DNA of 64,000 nucleotides from Nocardiopsis alba DSM 43377 (GCF_000341225.1 NZ_ANAC01000010.1:248001-312000), one strand, 5' to 3'; numbered from the stretch's first letter, positions 1-9,701 are shown. Notes: generated by a model not told the origin, from the sequence alone. A program made the numbers and translations.

Positions 1-789
1 CTGGCCAAGGCCCTGGGCCGGGCCGTGGACTGCTCGGTCCAACGCGTCCAGTTCACCCCGGACCTGCTGCCCGGCGACATCACCGGGGTCAGCGTCTACC
101 ACCAGGATCGCAACGAGTTCGAGTTCGCCCCGGGCCCGGTGTTCGCCAACATCGTGCTCGGCGACGAGATCAACCGCGCCTCGCCCAAGACCCAGTCCGC
201 CCTTCTGGAGTGCATGGCCGAACGCCAGGTCAGCGTGGACGGCAGGACCCACGAGCTGGAACGCCCGTTCATGGTCGTGGCCACCCAGAACCCCTCCGAC
301 ATGGAGGGCACCTACTCCCTCCCCGAGGCGCAACGAGACCGTTTCATGGCCAGGATCTCGGTCGGCTATCCCTCCCCCCAGGCCGAACTCGACATGATCG
401 ACAGCCATGGATCCCGGTCCCCCCTGGAGAACCTCTCCCCCGTCACCGACGCCGCCCGGATCCGGGATCTGGTCGAACGGGTGCGCCACGTCCACGTGGC
501 CCCGGGCATGCGCCGCTACGTCGTCGACCTGGTCAACGCCACCCGGACCTCGCCCGAACTGAGGCTGGGCGCCTCGCCCCGCGCCACCCTGCATCTGGTG
601 CGGGCCGCCCGTGCCCACGCCGCGCTGAACGGTCGCCACTACGTCGTCCCCGACGACGTGCAGACCCTCGCCGTGCCGGTCCTCGCCCACCGGTTGCTCC
701 CCGGCCCCGAGGCCCGGATGGAGCGTCTCACCGCCGAGCAGATCGTGGCCGAGATCGTCTCCCGTCTGGCCGTCCCCGGCCCCCGCTGA
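1..789 (+). CDS. MoxR-family AAA+ ATPase, 5' end outside window
   Basis: The reading frame is open from base 1, so the start codon and Walker A loop lie upstream of the window. The visible part starts LAKALGRAVDCSVQRVQFTP and includes the MoxR hallmark LLPGDITG, Walker B LGDEINRASPKTQSALLE and the sensor segment VATQNPSDMEGTYSLPEAQRDRF. The C-terminal lid domain follows. MoxR ATPases act as chaperones for maturing protein complexes, often with DUF58 and von Willebrand proteins. A DUF58 gene begins 63 bases downstream on the same strand and a transglutaminase follows, which is the usual actinobacterial trio. Identification is firm; the substrate is unknown. Confidence 0.93.
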   Translation: MAKALGRAVDCSVQRVQFTPDLLPGDITGVSVYHQDRNEFEFAPGPVFANIVLGDEINRASPKTQSALLECMAERQVSVDGRTHELERPFMVVATQNPSDMEGTYSLPEAQRDRFMARISVGYPSPQAELDMIDSHGSRSPLENLSPVTDAARIRDLVERVRHVHVAPGMRRYVVDLVNATRTSPELRLGASPRATLHLVRAARAHAALNGRHYVVPDDVQTLAVPVLAHRLLPGPEARMERLTAEQIVAEIVSRLAVPGPR

Positions 790-852
790 CCGCCCCCTCG
801 CCTCCGTCCTCCCGCCCTCCCGAACCCCGATCGACCTTCCGAGAGACCGCTC

Positions 853-2112
853 ATGCGTCCGCACCGCACCCTCACCGCCCGCGGCGGCCTGATGGCGACC
901 TTCGGGACGATCGCCCTCGTCGTCGGCCTGGTCGTCGGTCAACGCGAGATCGTCGGCGTCGGTCTCCTGCTGCTCCTGCTCCCGCCGATCGGCGCCCTGA
1001 CCCTCATCGGGGCCCTGGGGCGTGTCACGCACAGCCGGGACCTGCGGCCCCGCCGGGTCGCGGCGGGCTCCGACTCCCGTGTCCTGATCCGGATCGGGAA
1101 CTCCTCCCTCGCCTGGCCCGTGGGCCGGATACGGATCGAGGACACCGTCCCCGCCCTCCTGGGCCACGAGCCCCGCTACACGCTGGGGCACCTGGGCCCG
1201 CGCGCCGTCCGGGACATCACCTATCTCGTGCGCCCGGCCGTACGGGGCCGTTATCCCGTCGGGCCGCTGCGGATCACCGTGCTCGACCCCCTGGGCTGTG
1301 TGCGGGCGACCCGCGACCTGGGCGCCCCCTCCTCACTGCTCGTCACCCCGCGCTTCGTCCCTCTGGGCTCTCCCGGAACCTCCGACGGCTCCCACGGCGA
1401 GGACGCCCCACGACGTTCGGTGACCGGGGTCGGCGAACAGGATCCGATCCCCCGCGCCTACCGGCACGGTGACGAGCTGCGCCGCGTGCACTGGCGCTCC
1501 ACCGCCAAACACGGCGAGTTGATGGTGCGCCGCGAGGAGCAGCACCACCGAGAACACGACGTCCTCGTACTGGACACCCGTGACCACGCCCACCTGGGCG
1601 AGGACGAGGACGATTCCCTGGAGACCGCCGTGAGCGCGGCCGCCTCGATCGTCCTGCACCTGATGGAGCGTGGGCACCGGCTGCGTCTGCACACCGAACG
1701 GGGACGGCTGGGCACCGAGAACCCCTCCGAGGTGCTGGAGGAGCTGGCCGTGGTCGAGGCCTCCGAGGCCACCTCCCTGGCCGAGGCCGTCGTGGGACCG
1801 GGCGGGGCCCACGGTCCCTCGATCGGACTGTTCGTGGCGGTCCTGGGCGCCCTGAGCGCCGAGGACGTCTCCTCCCTGATCACCGTGGACGACTCGGCGA
1901 CCCGTGTGGCGGTGCTGTGCTCCGGAGCCGACTGGCCCGACCCCGAGGCCCCGACCCGGGTCGCGGGCCTGCTCTCCGAACACGGATGGCGGGTGCTGTC
2001 CATCGACCACCCGACCGAACTCCCCGCGCTGTGGCACCGGGCACTGTCCACCGAGGACGGATGGGCCCCGACCGCCACCGCCTCCCGAACCCCCTGGGAA
2101 GGTCCGCGTTGA
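853..2112 (+). CDS. DUF58 domain-containing membrane protein
   Basis: This is a 419-residue protein. Two hydrophobic segments near residues 16-30 and 35-55 anchor it in the membrane. The rest is soluble and holds the DUF58 signature YRHGDELRRVHWRSTAKHGE near residues 200-220, followed by MVRREEQ. DUF58 proteins are encoded beside MoxR ATPases and are thought to be their partners; no biochemical activity is assigned. The stop codon overlaps the start of the next gene, so translation is probably coupled. The ATG at 853 follows GAGACC with weak Shine-Dalgarno character. Confidence 0.88.
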   Translation: MRPHRTLTARGGLMATFGTIALVVGLVVGQREIVGVGLLLLLLPPIGALTLIGALGRVTHSRDLRPRRVAAGSDSRVLIRIGNSSLAWPVGRIRIEDTVPALLGHEPRYTLGHLGPRAVRDITYLVRPAVRGRYPVGPLRITVLDPLGCVRATRDLGAPSSLLVTPRFVPLGSPGTSDGSHGEDAPRRSVTGVGEQDPIPRAYRHGDELRRVHWRSTAKHGELMVRREEQHHREHDVLVLDTRDHAHLGEDEDDSLETAVSAAASIVLHLMERGHRLRLHTERGRLGTENPSEVLEELAVVEASEATSLAEAVVGPGGAHGPSIGLFVAVLGALSAEDVSSLITVDDSATRVAVLCSGADWPDPEAPTRVAGLLSEHGWRVLSIDHPTELPALWHRALSTEDGWAPTATASRTPWEGPR

Positions 2113-4439
2113 GAGCGTTGATGTCCCTGGCCGTCCTGGTCACGATGCTGGCGTCGCTGCCGTTGTTCGGCGGTCTGATCAACGGCGGTACGTGGTGGAT
2201 CCAGGCCGCCGTGTTCATGGCCGTCGTCGCGCTCGTCTCCGCCGTCTACCGGTGGTACGTGAACGACTCGGTGGCCGTGCCCTTCCTCCAACTGTTCGCC
2301 GTGGTCCTGCTGTACACGCCGATGTACGCCCCGGGGACCGCCGCCCTGGGTGTCCTGCCCACGCTGGAGACCCTGAGGCGGACCGTCGACCTGATCGAAC
2401 AGGGCCTGGGCACCATCGCCTCCGGTTCACCGCCCGTGTCCCCCACCGAGGGGCTGACCCTGATCGTCGCCCTGCTGTTCGTGGTGTTCGCCATGACGGC
2501 GGACTTCCTGGCGGTGACGGCGCGCTGCCCCGGCATGGTGGGCGGTCTCCTGCTGACCCTGCTGTCGGTGCCCCTGTTCGTGGACGACGCCGGCCTCCCC
2601 TGGGTCCCGACCGCGATCTGCGCCGTCGGTTTCCTGACCCTGCTGGCCCTGGACACATGGGTCCGCAATCGGGAGTGGGGCGCCCTGATCCCCTCGGCCG
2701 GCGGCCCCGTCTCCCGGGTGAGCGGGGTCGTCGGCGGTACGGGCGTCGTGGCCGCCGTCGTGGTCCTGGCCCTGGTGCCCGCGCTGCTGCTCCCGCTGAC
2801 GATGTCCTCGCTGCGCACCGACGCGTTCCATGCCCTCGTCGGCGACCGACGGCTCGGCGGCGCGAGCGACACCGTGACCACCACGCATCCGTTGGTGTCC
2901 CTGCGCCGCGATCTGGCCGCCACCTCCGACCGGACCGTGCTGACCTACCGCACGGACGACGAGGACCCCGAGTACCTGCGCACCTTCGTCCTGGACGGGT
3001 TCGACGGCGAGAACTGGACGATGACCCCGGTACGCACCGGGCGCGACAACGCCCTCGACGACCCTCTGCCGCGGCCCCCGGGCCGGGAGTGGGGACCGAA
3101 CGAGGAGGTCGTGACCACACGGATCACACCGGCCTCGGGGACCCCGTCCATGGACTTCCTGCCTCTGCCCTACCCCTCCGTGTCGGTGGAGGTCGACGGC
3201 GATTGGTACGTGGATCCGGCCACCCTGATGGTCTTCACCACCGACACCCCGGTGGAAGGGGAGGAGTTCGTGGTGCTCTCGGCCCGTAACCGGCCGGGGG
3301 CCGAGGCCCTCTCCTCCGCGGGGCCTCCCGGCACGTCGTTGGACGACCATCTCGCCCTGCCCGGCGGCTTGGACGGCCGGGTGGGGGAACTGACCGCCTC
3401 CCTCGTCGAAGGCGCCGGGTCCGACTACGAGAAGGCCCTCACCCTCCAGGACTTCTTCACCGACGGCTCCTTCACCTACGATCTGGCCCCTCCCCCGGTG
3501 CCCACCGGCTCCGATCCCCTCGCCCACTTCCTCTTCGACGACCGGACCGGCTACTGCGAGCAGTACGCCGGGGCGATGGCGGTCATGGCCCGCCAGGCGG
3601 GGATCCCCTCCCGTGTCGCCGTGGGGTACACGGCCGGCAGCCCCGACGGCGGCAATCGTTGGACCGTGTCCGCACGCGACGCGCACGCCTGGCCCGAGCT
3701 GTACTTCGAGGGTTCGGGCTGGGTGCGCTTCGAACCCACTCCGGCCGCTCCCGAAGACGGCCAGGGCACCGCCTCCCGACCGGACTACTCCTCGGAAGGG
3801 GACTCGGCCGACGAGGAGGCCTCCCCCTCCCCTTCGTCCGACCCCGAGGAGAGCGCCTCCCCGGAGGCGACCCCGTCCTCCCCCGAGACGGACGGCGCGA
3901 CCGCCAGCGGCTCGGACGGCACGGAACGGGACGACGCCTCCGGCACGTCGGGGTCCACGCCACCGGCCTGGCTGCCCGCGGTCGGTGTCGCTCTGGCCGC
4001 CCTGTTCCTACTCTGCGCCCCGCTGCTGTCACGAGCGCTGATCCGCCGTTCCCGGCGGGCCTCGGTCGGTTCCGGAGGGGTCTCCTCCGCGCACTCGGCC
4101 TGGCGCGAGGTGCGCGACACCTGCCTGGATCTGGGGACCGCCTGGAACCTGGAGGAGAGCCCGCGCGCGACCGCACGACGGTTGGGGGCCTCCCTTCCGG
4201 AACCCTCCGAGCCCGCCCGTGCCGCGTTGTGGCGGCTGGCCCTGGCAGAGGAGACCGCCCGTTACGCGCCCGAACCGCACACCGTACAGAGCTCGGGCGT
4301 CGACCTGGACACGGTCGTCACGGCGTTGACCGCCACCGTTCCACCCGGCCGACGGTGGCGCGCCCTCTTGATCCCGCTCTCGCTCCTGCCTCGGCGGCGG
4401 TCGGGGCCGGGGGACGAGCCGGCCCCCGCGCCTCTCTGA
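2109..4439 (+). CDS. Transglutaminase-like membrane protein (TgpA type)
   Basis: About 776 residues. The N-terminal third has roughly six to seven membrane segments (the DUF3488/TgpA-type region). A transglutaminase core follows with the catalytic cysteine in TGYCEQYAGAMAVMARQAG (about residue 483) and the histidine in SARDAHAWPELYF (about 525), then GWVRFEPTP. A Ser/Pro/Glu-rich linker leads to one more membrane helix (PAWLPAVGVALAALFLL) and a DUF4129-like cytoplasmic tail. TTG at 2109 is preferred because GGGAAGG lies six bases upstream and the codon overlaps the DUF58 stop; ATG at 2121 is the alternative. The family is a papain-fold enzyme; cross-linking, hydrolysis or amidation at the cell surface are all possible. 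Confidence 0.88.
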   Translation: MRALMSLAVLVTMLASLPLFGGLINGGTWWIQAAVFMAVVALVSAVYRWYVNDSVAVPFLQLFAVVLLYTPMYAPGTAALGVLPTLETLRRTVDLIEQGLGTIASGSPPVSPTEGLTLIVALLFVVFAMTADFLAVTARCPGMVGGLLLTLLSVPLFVDDAGLPWVPTAICAVGFLTLLALDTWVRNREWGALIPSAGGPVSRVSGVVGGTGVVAAVVVLALVPALLLPLTMSSLRTDAFHALVGDRRLGGASDTVTTTHPLVSLRRDLAATSDRTVLTYRTDDEDPEYLRTFVLDGFDGENWTMTPVRTGRDNALDDPLPRPPGREWGPNEEVVTTRITPASGTPSMDFLPLPYPSVSVEVDGDWYVDPATLMVFTTDTPVEGEEFVVLSARNRPGAEALSSAGPPGTSLDDHLALPGGLDGRVGELTASLVEGAGSDYEKALTLQDFFTDGSFTYDLAPPPVPTGSDPLAHFLFDDRTGYCEQYAGAMAVMARQAGIPSRVAVGYTAGSPDGGNRWTVSARDAHAWPELYFEGSGWVRFEPTPAAPEDGQGTASRPDYSSEGDSADEEASPSPSSDPEESASPEATPSSPETDGATASGSDGTERDDASGTSGSTPPAWLPAVGVALAALFLLCAPLLSRALIRRSRRASVGSGGVSSAHSAWREVRDTCLDLGTAWNLEESPRATARRLGASLPEPSEPARAALWRLALAEETARYAPEPHTVQSSGVDLDTVVTALTATVPPGRRWRALLIPLSLLPRRRSGPGDEPAPAPL

Positions 4440-4518
4440 GCCGGGTCGCCCGCCGGCTCCACCGAGCGGACACGGCGGGCCCCGGCCCGCGAGGTCATCG
4501 GCCCCTCACGAAGAGAAA

Positions 4519-4570
4519 GACGGTGGGGCCCGTAGGCGACCACCTATGGTCGTCCACGGACCCCACCGTC
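4519..4570. terminator. Convergent-gene hairpin, likely bidirectional terminator
   Basis: A perfect 10-base inverted repeat (4519-4528 with 4561-4570) encloses a second small stem (GACCA/TGGTC). It lies between the stop of the transglutaminase gene (+) and the stop of the DUF3040 gene (-). There is no strong T run, as is common in high-G+C actinobacteria. Confidence 0.6.
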
Positions 4571-4631
4571 AGGCATGTCCCGGTGCAGGAAGCGTTTCAC
4601 CGGAGAGGCGGGGCGTACCCCGCCCGCCCGG

Positions 4632-5051
4632 TCAACGTCCGTCGCCCTCCTGACGACGACGCCAACGCTCCTCGAAACGGTTCATCATCCCGGAGCGTTT
4701 GTCGCCCCTGCGCCTCTTGGGCGCGGCCTCCTCGGTGGCCATCTCGGCTCCGCCACCCGACGACTTGCGCCAGGCGTTGGCCCCCATCAGGAAGGAGGCC
4801 AGCATGATGACGAAACCGAGGACGCTGATCGTCACCGGCAGCACCATGGACGTGTCCGGGTTGCTCAGCAGCAGACCCAGGAGCAGCAGCACGATACCGA
4901 CGACGAAACCGATTCCGGCCCTGATGATCCAGCGCTTGTAATGCACCGAGGGGTTCGTCTGCCGAACGGTGTTGGCGAACTTCGGGTCCTCGGCATACAG
5001 CGCCTGCTCGATCTGGTCGAGCATGCGCTGCTCGTGTTCAGAGAGCGGCAC
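4632..5051 (-). CDS. DUF3040 domain-containing membrane protein
   Basis: A 139-residue protein beginning MPLSEHEQRMLDQIEQALYA, the typical DUF3040 opening. Two membrane helices follow (about 48-67 and 72-92, ending near LGANAWRK). The tail is basic and ends RRRQEGDGR. The GTG start at 5051 has AGGGAGG about five bases upstream. DUF3040 proteins are actinobacterial and lack a known function; in many genomes they lie near dinB, as here. The 240 bases between it and dinB hold no gene that I can support. Confidence 0.88.
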   Translation of the reverse strand: MPLSEHEQRMLDQIEQALYAEDPKFANTVRQTNPSVHYKRWIIRAGIGFVVGIVLLLLGLLLSNPDTSMVLPVTISVLGFVIMLASFLMGANAWRKSSGGGAEMATEEAAPKRRRGDKRSGMMNRFEERWRRRQEGDGR

Positions 5052-5293
5052 GGCGCCTCCCTACGGCAGTCCCCGGTTGGGGTGACGGGTACTGGTGAAC
5101 GGTCTCTTGATCAGTGGTATGCCCAGAATACGGTGCGCTAGCGCCTGGTGGAAAGAAAAGCTGCGTCTGTATCGGGCCCACCACGGCCACGATACCCCCG
5201 CCCTGTAGAGGAAACACCGGCTTCCATGCCTCTCTTCTTACCTGCTTCCGGTTCTCCCCTGAGAACGCTCGGGGGTCACCGAAAGTTGCCGCA

Positions 5294-6580
5294 TCATACG
5301 TCGTTTTCATCACTCTTGGCCAATATGGCCGACTGTATCGCGCCTGGCCCGAAACGAGCCGTTACGCGGTCCATAACCCGTTCAACGTCCCGCCAACCCG
5401 TGTCCTCCTCCCCCAGGGTCATCTGACGGGGGGTCAGCTCCGCCGGAGAGACCCCCTCCACACGTACGCCCACCAGGCGCAGCGGCGTGCCCCTGAGCCC
5501 CGAGGACGCATGGAGCTCACGGGCCACGAGACTGATCTCGTGAGCCACGTCCGTGCTCTCCGTGAGGGTTCTGGACCTGGTGATCGTGGAGAAGTCGGCC
5601 CTCCGCAGCTTCACGCTCACCGTGCGTCCCACCTGCCCCGTGGCACGCAATCTGTGCGCCACCTTCCCGGACAGGCGCAGCAACTCACGATCGACCAGAT
5701 CCGGGTCGTCCACGTCCACGGAGAAGGTCTCCTCGGCCCCGACGCTCTTGTCCGGAGCGTCGGTGACCACCGGGCTGGGATCGTGTCCCCGTGAGAGCTC
5801 GGCCAGCCGCACACCGGCCTTCTCCCCCAACTCCATGCGCAGCAATTCGACGTCGGCCCGGGCCAGGGCACCGACCGTGCGCAGCCCCAGACGCGCCAGA
5901 CGTTCCTCGGTCCGATCCCCCACCCCGGGCAGGGCGCCGACCGGCAACGGATCCAGGAACCTCTGGACCGTCGCCGTGGGGACCACCAGGAGACCGTCGG
6001 GCTTGCAATGGGTGGAACCGAGTTTGGCCACCAGACGTGTGGCGGCCACGCCCACCGAACAGGTGAGTCCCTGCTCGGCGCGGACCCGCTCACGAATGGT
6101 CGCGGCGATGCGCGCCGGACCGCCGGCCACACGTCGGGCACCGGACACGTCGAGGAAGGCCTCGTCCAGGGACAGAGGTTGAACCAGCGGTGTGAACGAT
6201 CGCAGAATGTCCATGACCGCCTCGGAGACACGGCGGTAGCGCGCCCCGTCGGGCGGATAGACCAGGGCGTCCGGGCACAGACGCAGGGCCCGGCTCATCG
6301 GCATGGCCGAATGCACCCCGTGGCGGCGGGCCGCGTAGTCGGCGGAGGAGACCACGCCGCGCGGCCCCGTACCGCCCACGATCACCGGACGATCGCGGGC
6401 CTCGGGCCTGCGCAACCGTTCGACGCCGGCGAAGAACGCGTCCATGTCCAGGTGCAGGACGTCGCAGTCGAAGTCCGGACCGGAGCCGTCCACGGGAAAA
6501 CCCGCGCCCAGCGGGACGATGCCGTCAGAGGTGACCACACCCCGCAGAGCGGCCCCGCGTTCCAGCTGACGTCGGCTCAT
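5294..6580 (-). CDS. dinB: DNA polymerase IV (Y-family translesion polymerase)
   Basis: A 428-residue Y-family DNA polymerase. It shows the catalytic motif VLHLDMDAFFAGVE (Asp45 and Asp47), the steric-gate region, and SLDEAFLDVSG with the paired acidic residues near 141. The helix-hairpin-helix region (LPGVGDRTEERLARLGL) and the little-finger domain follow. It would carry out error-prone bypass of damaged template. The first ~38 residues are an extension relative to many homologues, so a later start is possible. I see no LexA box (GAAC-N4-GTTC) just upstream. Confidence 0.93.
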   Translation of the reverse strand: MSRRQLERGAALRGVVTSDGIVPLGAGFPVDGSGPDFDCDVLHLDMDAFFAGVERLRRPEARDRPVIVGGTGPRGVVSSADYAARRHGVHSAMPMSRALRLCPDALVYPPDGARYRRVSEAVMDILRSFTPLVQPLSLDEAFLDVSGARRVAGGPARIAATIRERVRAEQGLTCSVGVAATRLVAKLGSTHCKPDGLLVVPTATVQRFLDPLPVGALPGVGDRTEERLARLGLRTVGALARADVELLRMELGEKAGVRLAELSRGHDPSPVVTDAPDKSVGAEETFSVDVDDPDLVDRELLRLSGKVAHRLRATGQVGRTVSVKLRRADFSTITRSRTLTESTDVAHEISLVARELHASSGLRGTPLRLVGVRVEGVSPAELTPRQMTLGEEDTGWRDVERVMDRVTARFGPGAIQSAILAKSDENDV

Positions 6581-6632
6581 GTCGCCAGATTACGTCCTGC
6601 CCCGTGCCGTCCGCCCCCGCCCCCTGCCCCGG

Positions 6633-7430
6633 TCAGCCGCGGTGGGCGATGACGTGCAGCTGGGTGGCGATGCCGATGAGCTCGGGATGCCCGGCCGCGG
6701 CCTTCTCCAGCTCCAGCAGGTGCTGCCCGGCCTGGGCGTCGCCCTCCCAGGCGTGCCCGGGGATGACGTCGGTGAAGACCCGCACCCCGCGGACGCTCTC
6801 CCCGGTCAGGCCGGCCGCGCCGACCAGTTCCAGCAGGCCCTGCCGGGTGAACCGGCGCGGCATGGGGTCGGCCTCGCCCCAACGACCGTCGGGATCGGAC
6901 AGCAGACGGTGGGCGTCGGCGACGTGCCCGGCCAGGGCGCGGTGCAGGGCCCCGGCGACCGCGTTGGTCGCCAGCAGGCTGACCGCGCCCCCGGGCCGGG
7001 TGACGCCGACGACGTCGGCCAGCGCCGCCGCCGGGTCCTCGACGTACTCCAGGACGTTGTGCACAAGCACCAGGTCGGCGCCCTCGGCCGGAACCAGGGA
7101 GGGCAGATCGCGGGTGTCGCCCTGGACCCCGCGCACCGTCACACCGCTCTCGGCGGCGCGACGTTCCAGGGCCGCCAGCGAGTCCGGGTTGGGTTCGACG
7201 ACGGTCACCCGATGGCCGAGCTCGGCGAGCGGGACGGCGGCACCGCCGGTGCCCCCGCCCGCGTCGACGATCTCCAGGGGAGCGCCCTCGGACAGGTCGG
7301 GCAGCAGACGGGCCAGGGCGTCCCACACCACCGCGGTTCTGGCGGCACCGGCCGCACGCGCCGGGCCGGTCGTACCGCTCACGCCGAGACCACCGATGGC
7401 GGTCGCGGGCGTGCCGCTCCTGTCAGTCAC
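6633..7430 (-). CDS. Class I SAM-dependent methyltransferase
   Basis: A 265-residue Rossmann methyltransferase with the SAM-binding motif I EIVDAGGGTGGAAVPLAELG (about residues 53-72), the acidic end of motif II (VTVVEPNPDS), and the later motif DLVLVHNVLEYVEDP. The C-terminal half resembles the small-molecule/tRNA-type (CmoA/SmtA-like) methyltransferases found in actinobacteria; the substrate cannot be read from sequence. It lies between nusB and dinB on the same strand. Confidence 0.85.
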   Translation of the reverse strand: MTDRSGTPATAIGGLGVSGTTGPARAAGAARTAVVWDALARLLPDLSEGAPLEIVDAGGGTGGAAVPLAELGHRVTVVEPNPDSLAALERRAAESGVTVRGVQGDTRDLPSLVPAEGADLVLVHNVLEYVEDPAAALADVVGVTRPGGAVSLLATNAVAGALHRALAGHVADAHRLLSDPDGRWGEADPMPRRFTRQGLLELVGAAGLTGESVRGVRVFTDVIPGHAWEGDAQAGQHLLELEKAAAGHPELIGIATQLHVIAHRG

Positions 7431-7482
7431 CTGGTTCCCTCAATCAGCTAGTAACCCCGACACCCGACCCCGGAGGGCGGGC

Positions 7483-7896
7483 TCAGAGCGAGAGCGTCGA
7501 CTTGTTCTCCAACAGCCTGGACAGGAGTCCGCTGATGAAGTTGGGCGACTCGTCGGTGGACAGCTCCTTGGCCACCCCGACGGCCTCGGCGATCGCCACC
7601 CCGTCGGGGATGTCCTCGGCCCACAGCAACTCGTAGGCGCCCATCCGGAGGATGTTGCGGTCCACGACCGGCATGCGCTCCAGGGTCCAACCGATGGCGT
7701 ACTCGTCGAGGAGCTCGTCGATCCGCCCCCGCCGCTCGTCGACGGAGCGGGCGAGCCGCTCGGTGAACTCGTTGATCGGCGGTTCGGGCTGGGCCCTACG
7801 GCGCTTGATGACCTCTTCGATCGTGATGCCGCGGACCTCGGCCTCGTAGAGGACCTCGACCGCGCGCCGCCGGGCCTTGCGTCGTGCACCGCTCAT
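7483..7896 (-). CDS. nusB: Transcription antitermination factor NusB
   Basis: A 137-residue all-helical protein beginning [20 protein letters not shown], with the family segment WTLERMPVVDRNILRMGAYELLW and IAEAVGVAKELS. NusB with NusE (ribosomal protein S10) binds boxA RNA and supports antitermination on rRNA operons. Its ATG overlaps the efp stop codon (TGATG), so the two are translationally coupled. The efp-nusB order is conserved in actinobacteria. Confidence 0.95.
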   Translation of the reverse strand: MSGARRKARRRAVEVLYEAEVRGITIEEVIKRRRAQPEPPINEFTERLARSVDERRGRIDELLDEYAIGWTLERMPVVDRNILRMGAYELLWAEDIPDGVAIAEAVGVAKELSTDESPNFISGLLSRLLENKSTLSL

Positions 7897-8459
7897 CAGT
7901 TGACACGCCCGAGGTAGTCACCGGTGCGGGTGTCGACCTTGACGCGCTCGCCCTGGTTGATGAACAGGGGCACCTGGATGGTGGCACCGGTCTCGACGGT
8001 GGCGGGCTTGGTGCCGCCGGTGGAGCGGTCGCCCTGGACGCCCGGGTCGGTCTGGGTGATCTCCAGGTCGACGGCGGCGGGCATCTCGATGTAGAGCGGG
8101 TTGCCCTCGTTGGTGGCCACCGTGACCTTGGTGTTCTCCAGCAGGTAGCCCTTGGCGTCGCCGACGACGGTCTCGGAGACCGGGATCTGGTCGTAGGTCT
8201 GGGTGTCCATGAAGATGAAGGACTCGCCGTCGTGGTACAGGTACTCCATGTCGCGGCGGTCGACGTTGGCGAACTCGACCTTGGCGCCGGCGTTGAAGGT
8301 CTTGTCGACGATCTTGCCCGTGAGGACGTTCTTCAGCTTGGTACGGACGAACGCGCCGCCCTTGCCCGGCTTGACGTGCTGGAACTCCAGGACGTTCCAG
8401 AGAACGCCGTTGTCGAGTCGCAGGGTCGTGCCGTTCTTGATGTCGTTCGTCGTGGCCAC
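7896..8459 (-). CDS. efp: Translation elongation factor P
   Basis: A 187-residue protein with the three beta-barrel domains of EF-P. It begins [20 protein letters not shown] and carries the tip loop [10 protein letters not shown] with Lys33 at the position that is modified in other phyla. The C-terminal signature is present up to YLGRVN. EF-P rescues ribosomes stalled at polyproline stretches. The 1-base overlap with nusB shows an operon. No EF-P modifying enzyme gene (epmA/epmB or ymfI-like) is visible in the window. Confidence 0.96.
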   Translation of the reverse strand: MATTNDIKNGTTLRLDNGVLWNVLEFQHVKPGKGGAFVRTKLKNVLTGKIVDKTFNAGAKVEFANVDRRDMEYLYHDGESFIFMDTQTYDQIPVSETVVGDAKGYLLENTKVTVATNEGNPLYIEMPAAVDLEITQTDPGVQGDRSTGGTKPATVETGATIQVPLFINQGERVKVDTRTGDYLGRVN

Positions 8460-8597
8460 TTAGGTCGTCTCTCCCAGGGGTTTGACACGTCGGAGACCGG
8501 ACGGGGTGGTCCGGTCGGTGTTCGGTGGGACGAAGCGCGATCCGGGCCCCCGAGCGGCTGACGCGGCTCGGGGCGCGGACACTCCCCGCCCCTACGC

Positions 8598-8626
8598 ATT
8601 CTAGTGGCTTCGCGGGCCCCGGAAAC
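8598..8626 (-). promoter_or_regulatory. Putative efp-nusB promoter
   Basis: On the minus strand TAGAAT (8598-8603) is a five-of-six match to the -10 consensus, with a weak -35-like GTTTCC 17 bases upstream. It overlaps the end of aroB and would give a leader of about 130 bases before efp. Confidence 0.3.
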
Positions 8627-9701
8627 CGTCCGAGACGGCCCGGTAGGCCTCGTCCAGCAGCTCAGGGGCGGGTCCCGCCAGGATGGCGGGGCGTGCCGGG
8701 CCGTCCAGGACCACGAAACGCAGCGTGTTGCCACGGGCCTTCTTGTCGACGCTCATGGTGGAGCGCAGGTCGTCCCAGGAGTCGGCGGTGTAGGAGACGG
8801 GCAGCCCCACCGAGGCGAGCACGTCACGGTGGCGTCGGACCAGGTCGGCGTCGATACGCCCGTCGGCGTGGGCGAGTTCGGCGGCGAAGACCATGCCCAC
8901 CGAGACCGCGTATCCGTGCCGGAAGGTGTAGTTCTCGGCCTTCTCGATGGCGTGCCCGAGGGTGTGCCCGTAGTTGAGGATCTCCCGGCGGCCGCTCTCG
9001 CGCAGGTCGCCGGAGACCACGTCGGCCTTGAAGCGGATGCCGCGTTCGATGAGTTCGCGGGTGTGCCGCCCCTCGGGGGTGGTGGCGCCCCCGGGGTCGT
9101 CCTCGATCAGTTCGCAGATGACCGGGTCGTCGACGAACCCGGCCTTGATGATCTCCGCGAGACCGCCGATGTAGTCGGCCTTGGGCACCGTGGCCAGGGT
9201 GGACAGGTCGCACAGGACCCCGGCCGGGGGGTGGAAGGCCCCCACCAGGTTCTTGCCCTCGGGGGTGTTGATACCGGTCTTGCCGCCCACGGCGGCGTCG
9301 ACCATGCCCAGCAACGTGGTCGGCACCAGCACCGAACGCACCCCGCGCAGCCAGGTCGCGGCGACGAAGCCGGCCAGGTCGGTGGCGGCCCCGCCGCCCA
9401 CGCCCACGACGGCATCGCTGCGGGTGAAGTTGAACGAGCCCAGACGCGACCACAGATCGGCGGCGACGGCGACGGTCTTGGCGGCCTCTCCGTCGGGCAC
9501 CGGCATCGGGCGCACCGTGTACCCGCCGGCCGTCAGAGCCTCGGAGACCCGGGCCGCGATGTCCTCCAGCCCCTCCGGGTGGATGACCGCGACCTGGGCG
9601 GCGCCCTCGACCAGGGCGGGCAGCTCACCGAGGAGGTCCTCACCGACCAGCACGTCGTAGCGTCCGGCGGAGTCGCCCACTCCGATACGGGTCACGGTCA
9701 C
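8601..9701 (-). CDS. aroB: 3-dehydroquinate synthase
   Basis: A 366-residue NAD- and metal-dependent enzyme that converts DAHP to 3-dehydroquinate, the second step of the shikimate pathway. It has the nucleotide-binding segment VVGVGGGAATDLAGFVAATW, the lysine/glycine-rich GGKTGINTPEGKNLVGAFH and the metal-binding region around REILNYGHTLGHAIE. The GTG start overlaps the aroK stop (GTGA), indicating coupling. Downstream, 8568-8593 can fold into an imperfect G/C-rich hairpin that may end transcription. Confidence 0.96.
   Translation of the reverse strand: MTVTRIGVGDSAGRYDVLVGEDLLGELPALVEGAAQVAVIHPEGLEDIAARVSEALTAGGYTVRPMPVPDGEAAKTVAVAADLWSRLGSFNFTRSDAVVGVGGGAATDLAGFVAATWLRGVRSVLVPTTLLGMVDAAVGGKTGINTPEGKNLVGAFHPPAGVLCDLSTLATVPKADYIGGLAEIIKAGFVDDPVICELIEDDPGGATTPEGRHTRELIERGIRFKADVVSGDLRESGRREILNYGHTLGHAIEKAENYTFRHGYAVSVGMVFAAELAHADGRIDADLVRRHRDVLASVGLPVSYTADSWDDLRSTMSVDKKARGNTLRFVVLDGPARPAILAGPAPELLDEAYRAVSDGFRGPRSH

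Noticed and set aside
210..1472. 420-residue plus-strand frame over MoxR and DUF58
   Set aside because: Arg/Pro-rich shadow; the real genes occupy the same strand in other frames with conserved motifs.
5294..6700. LexA box for dinB
   Set aside because: No GAAC-N4-GTTC in the sequence just upstream of the dinB start.
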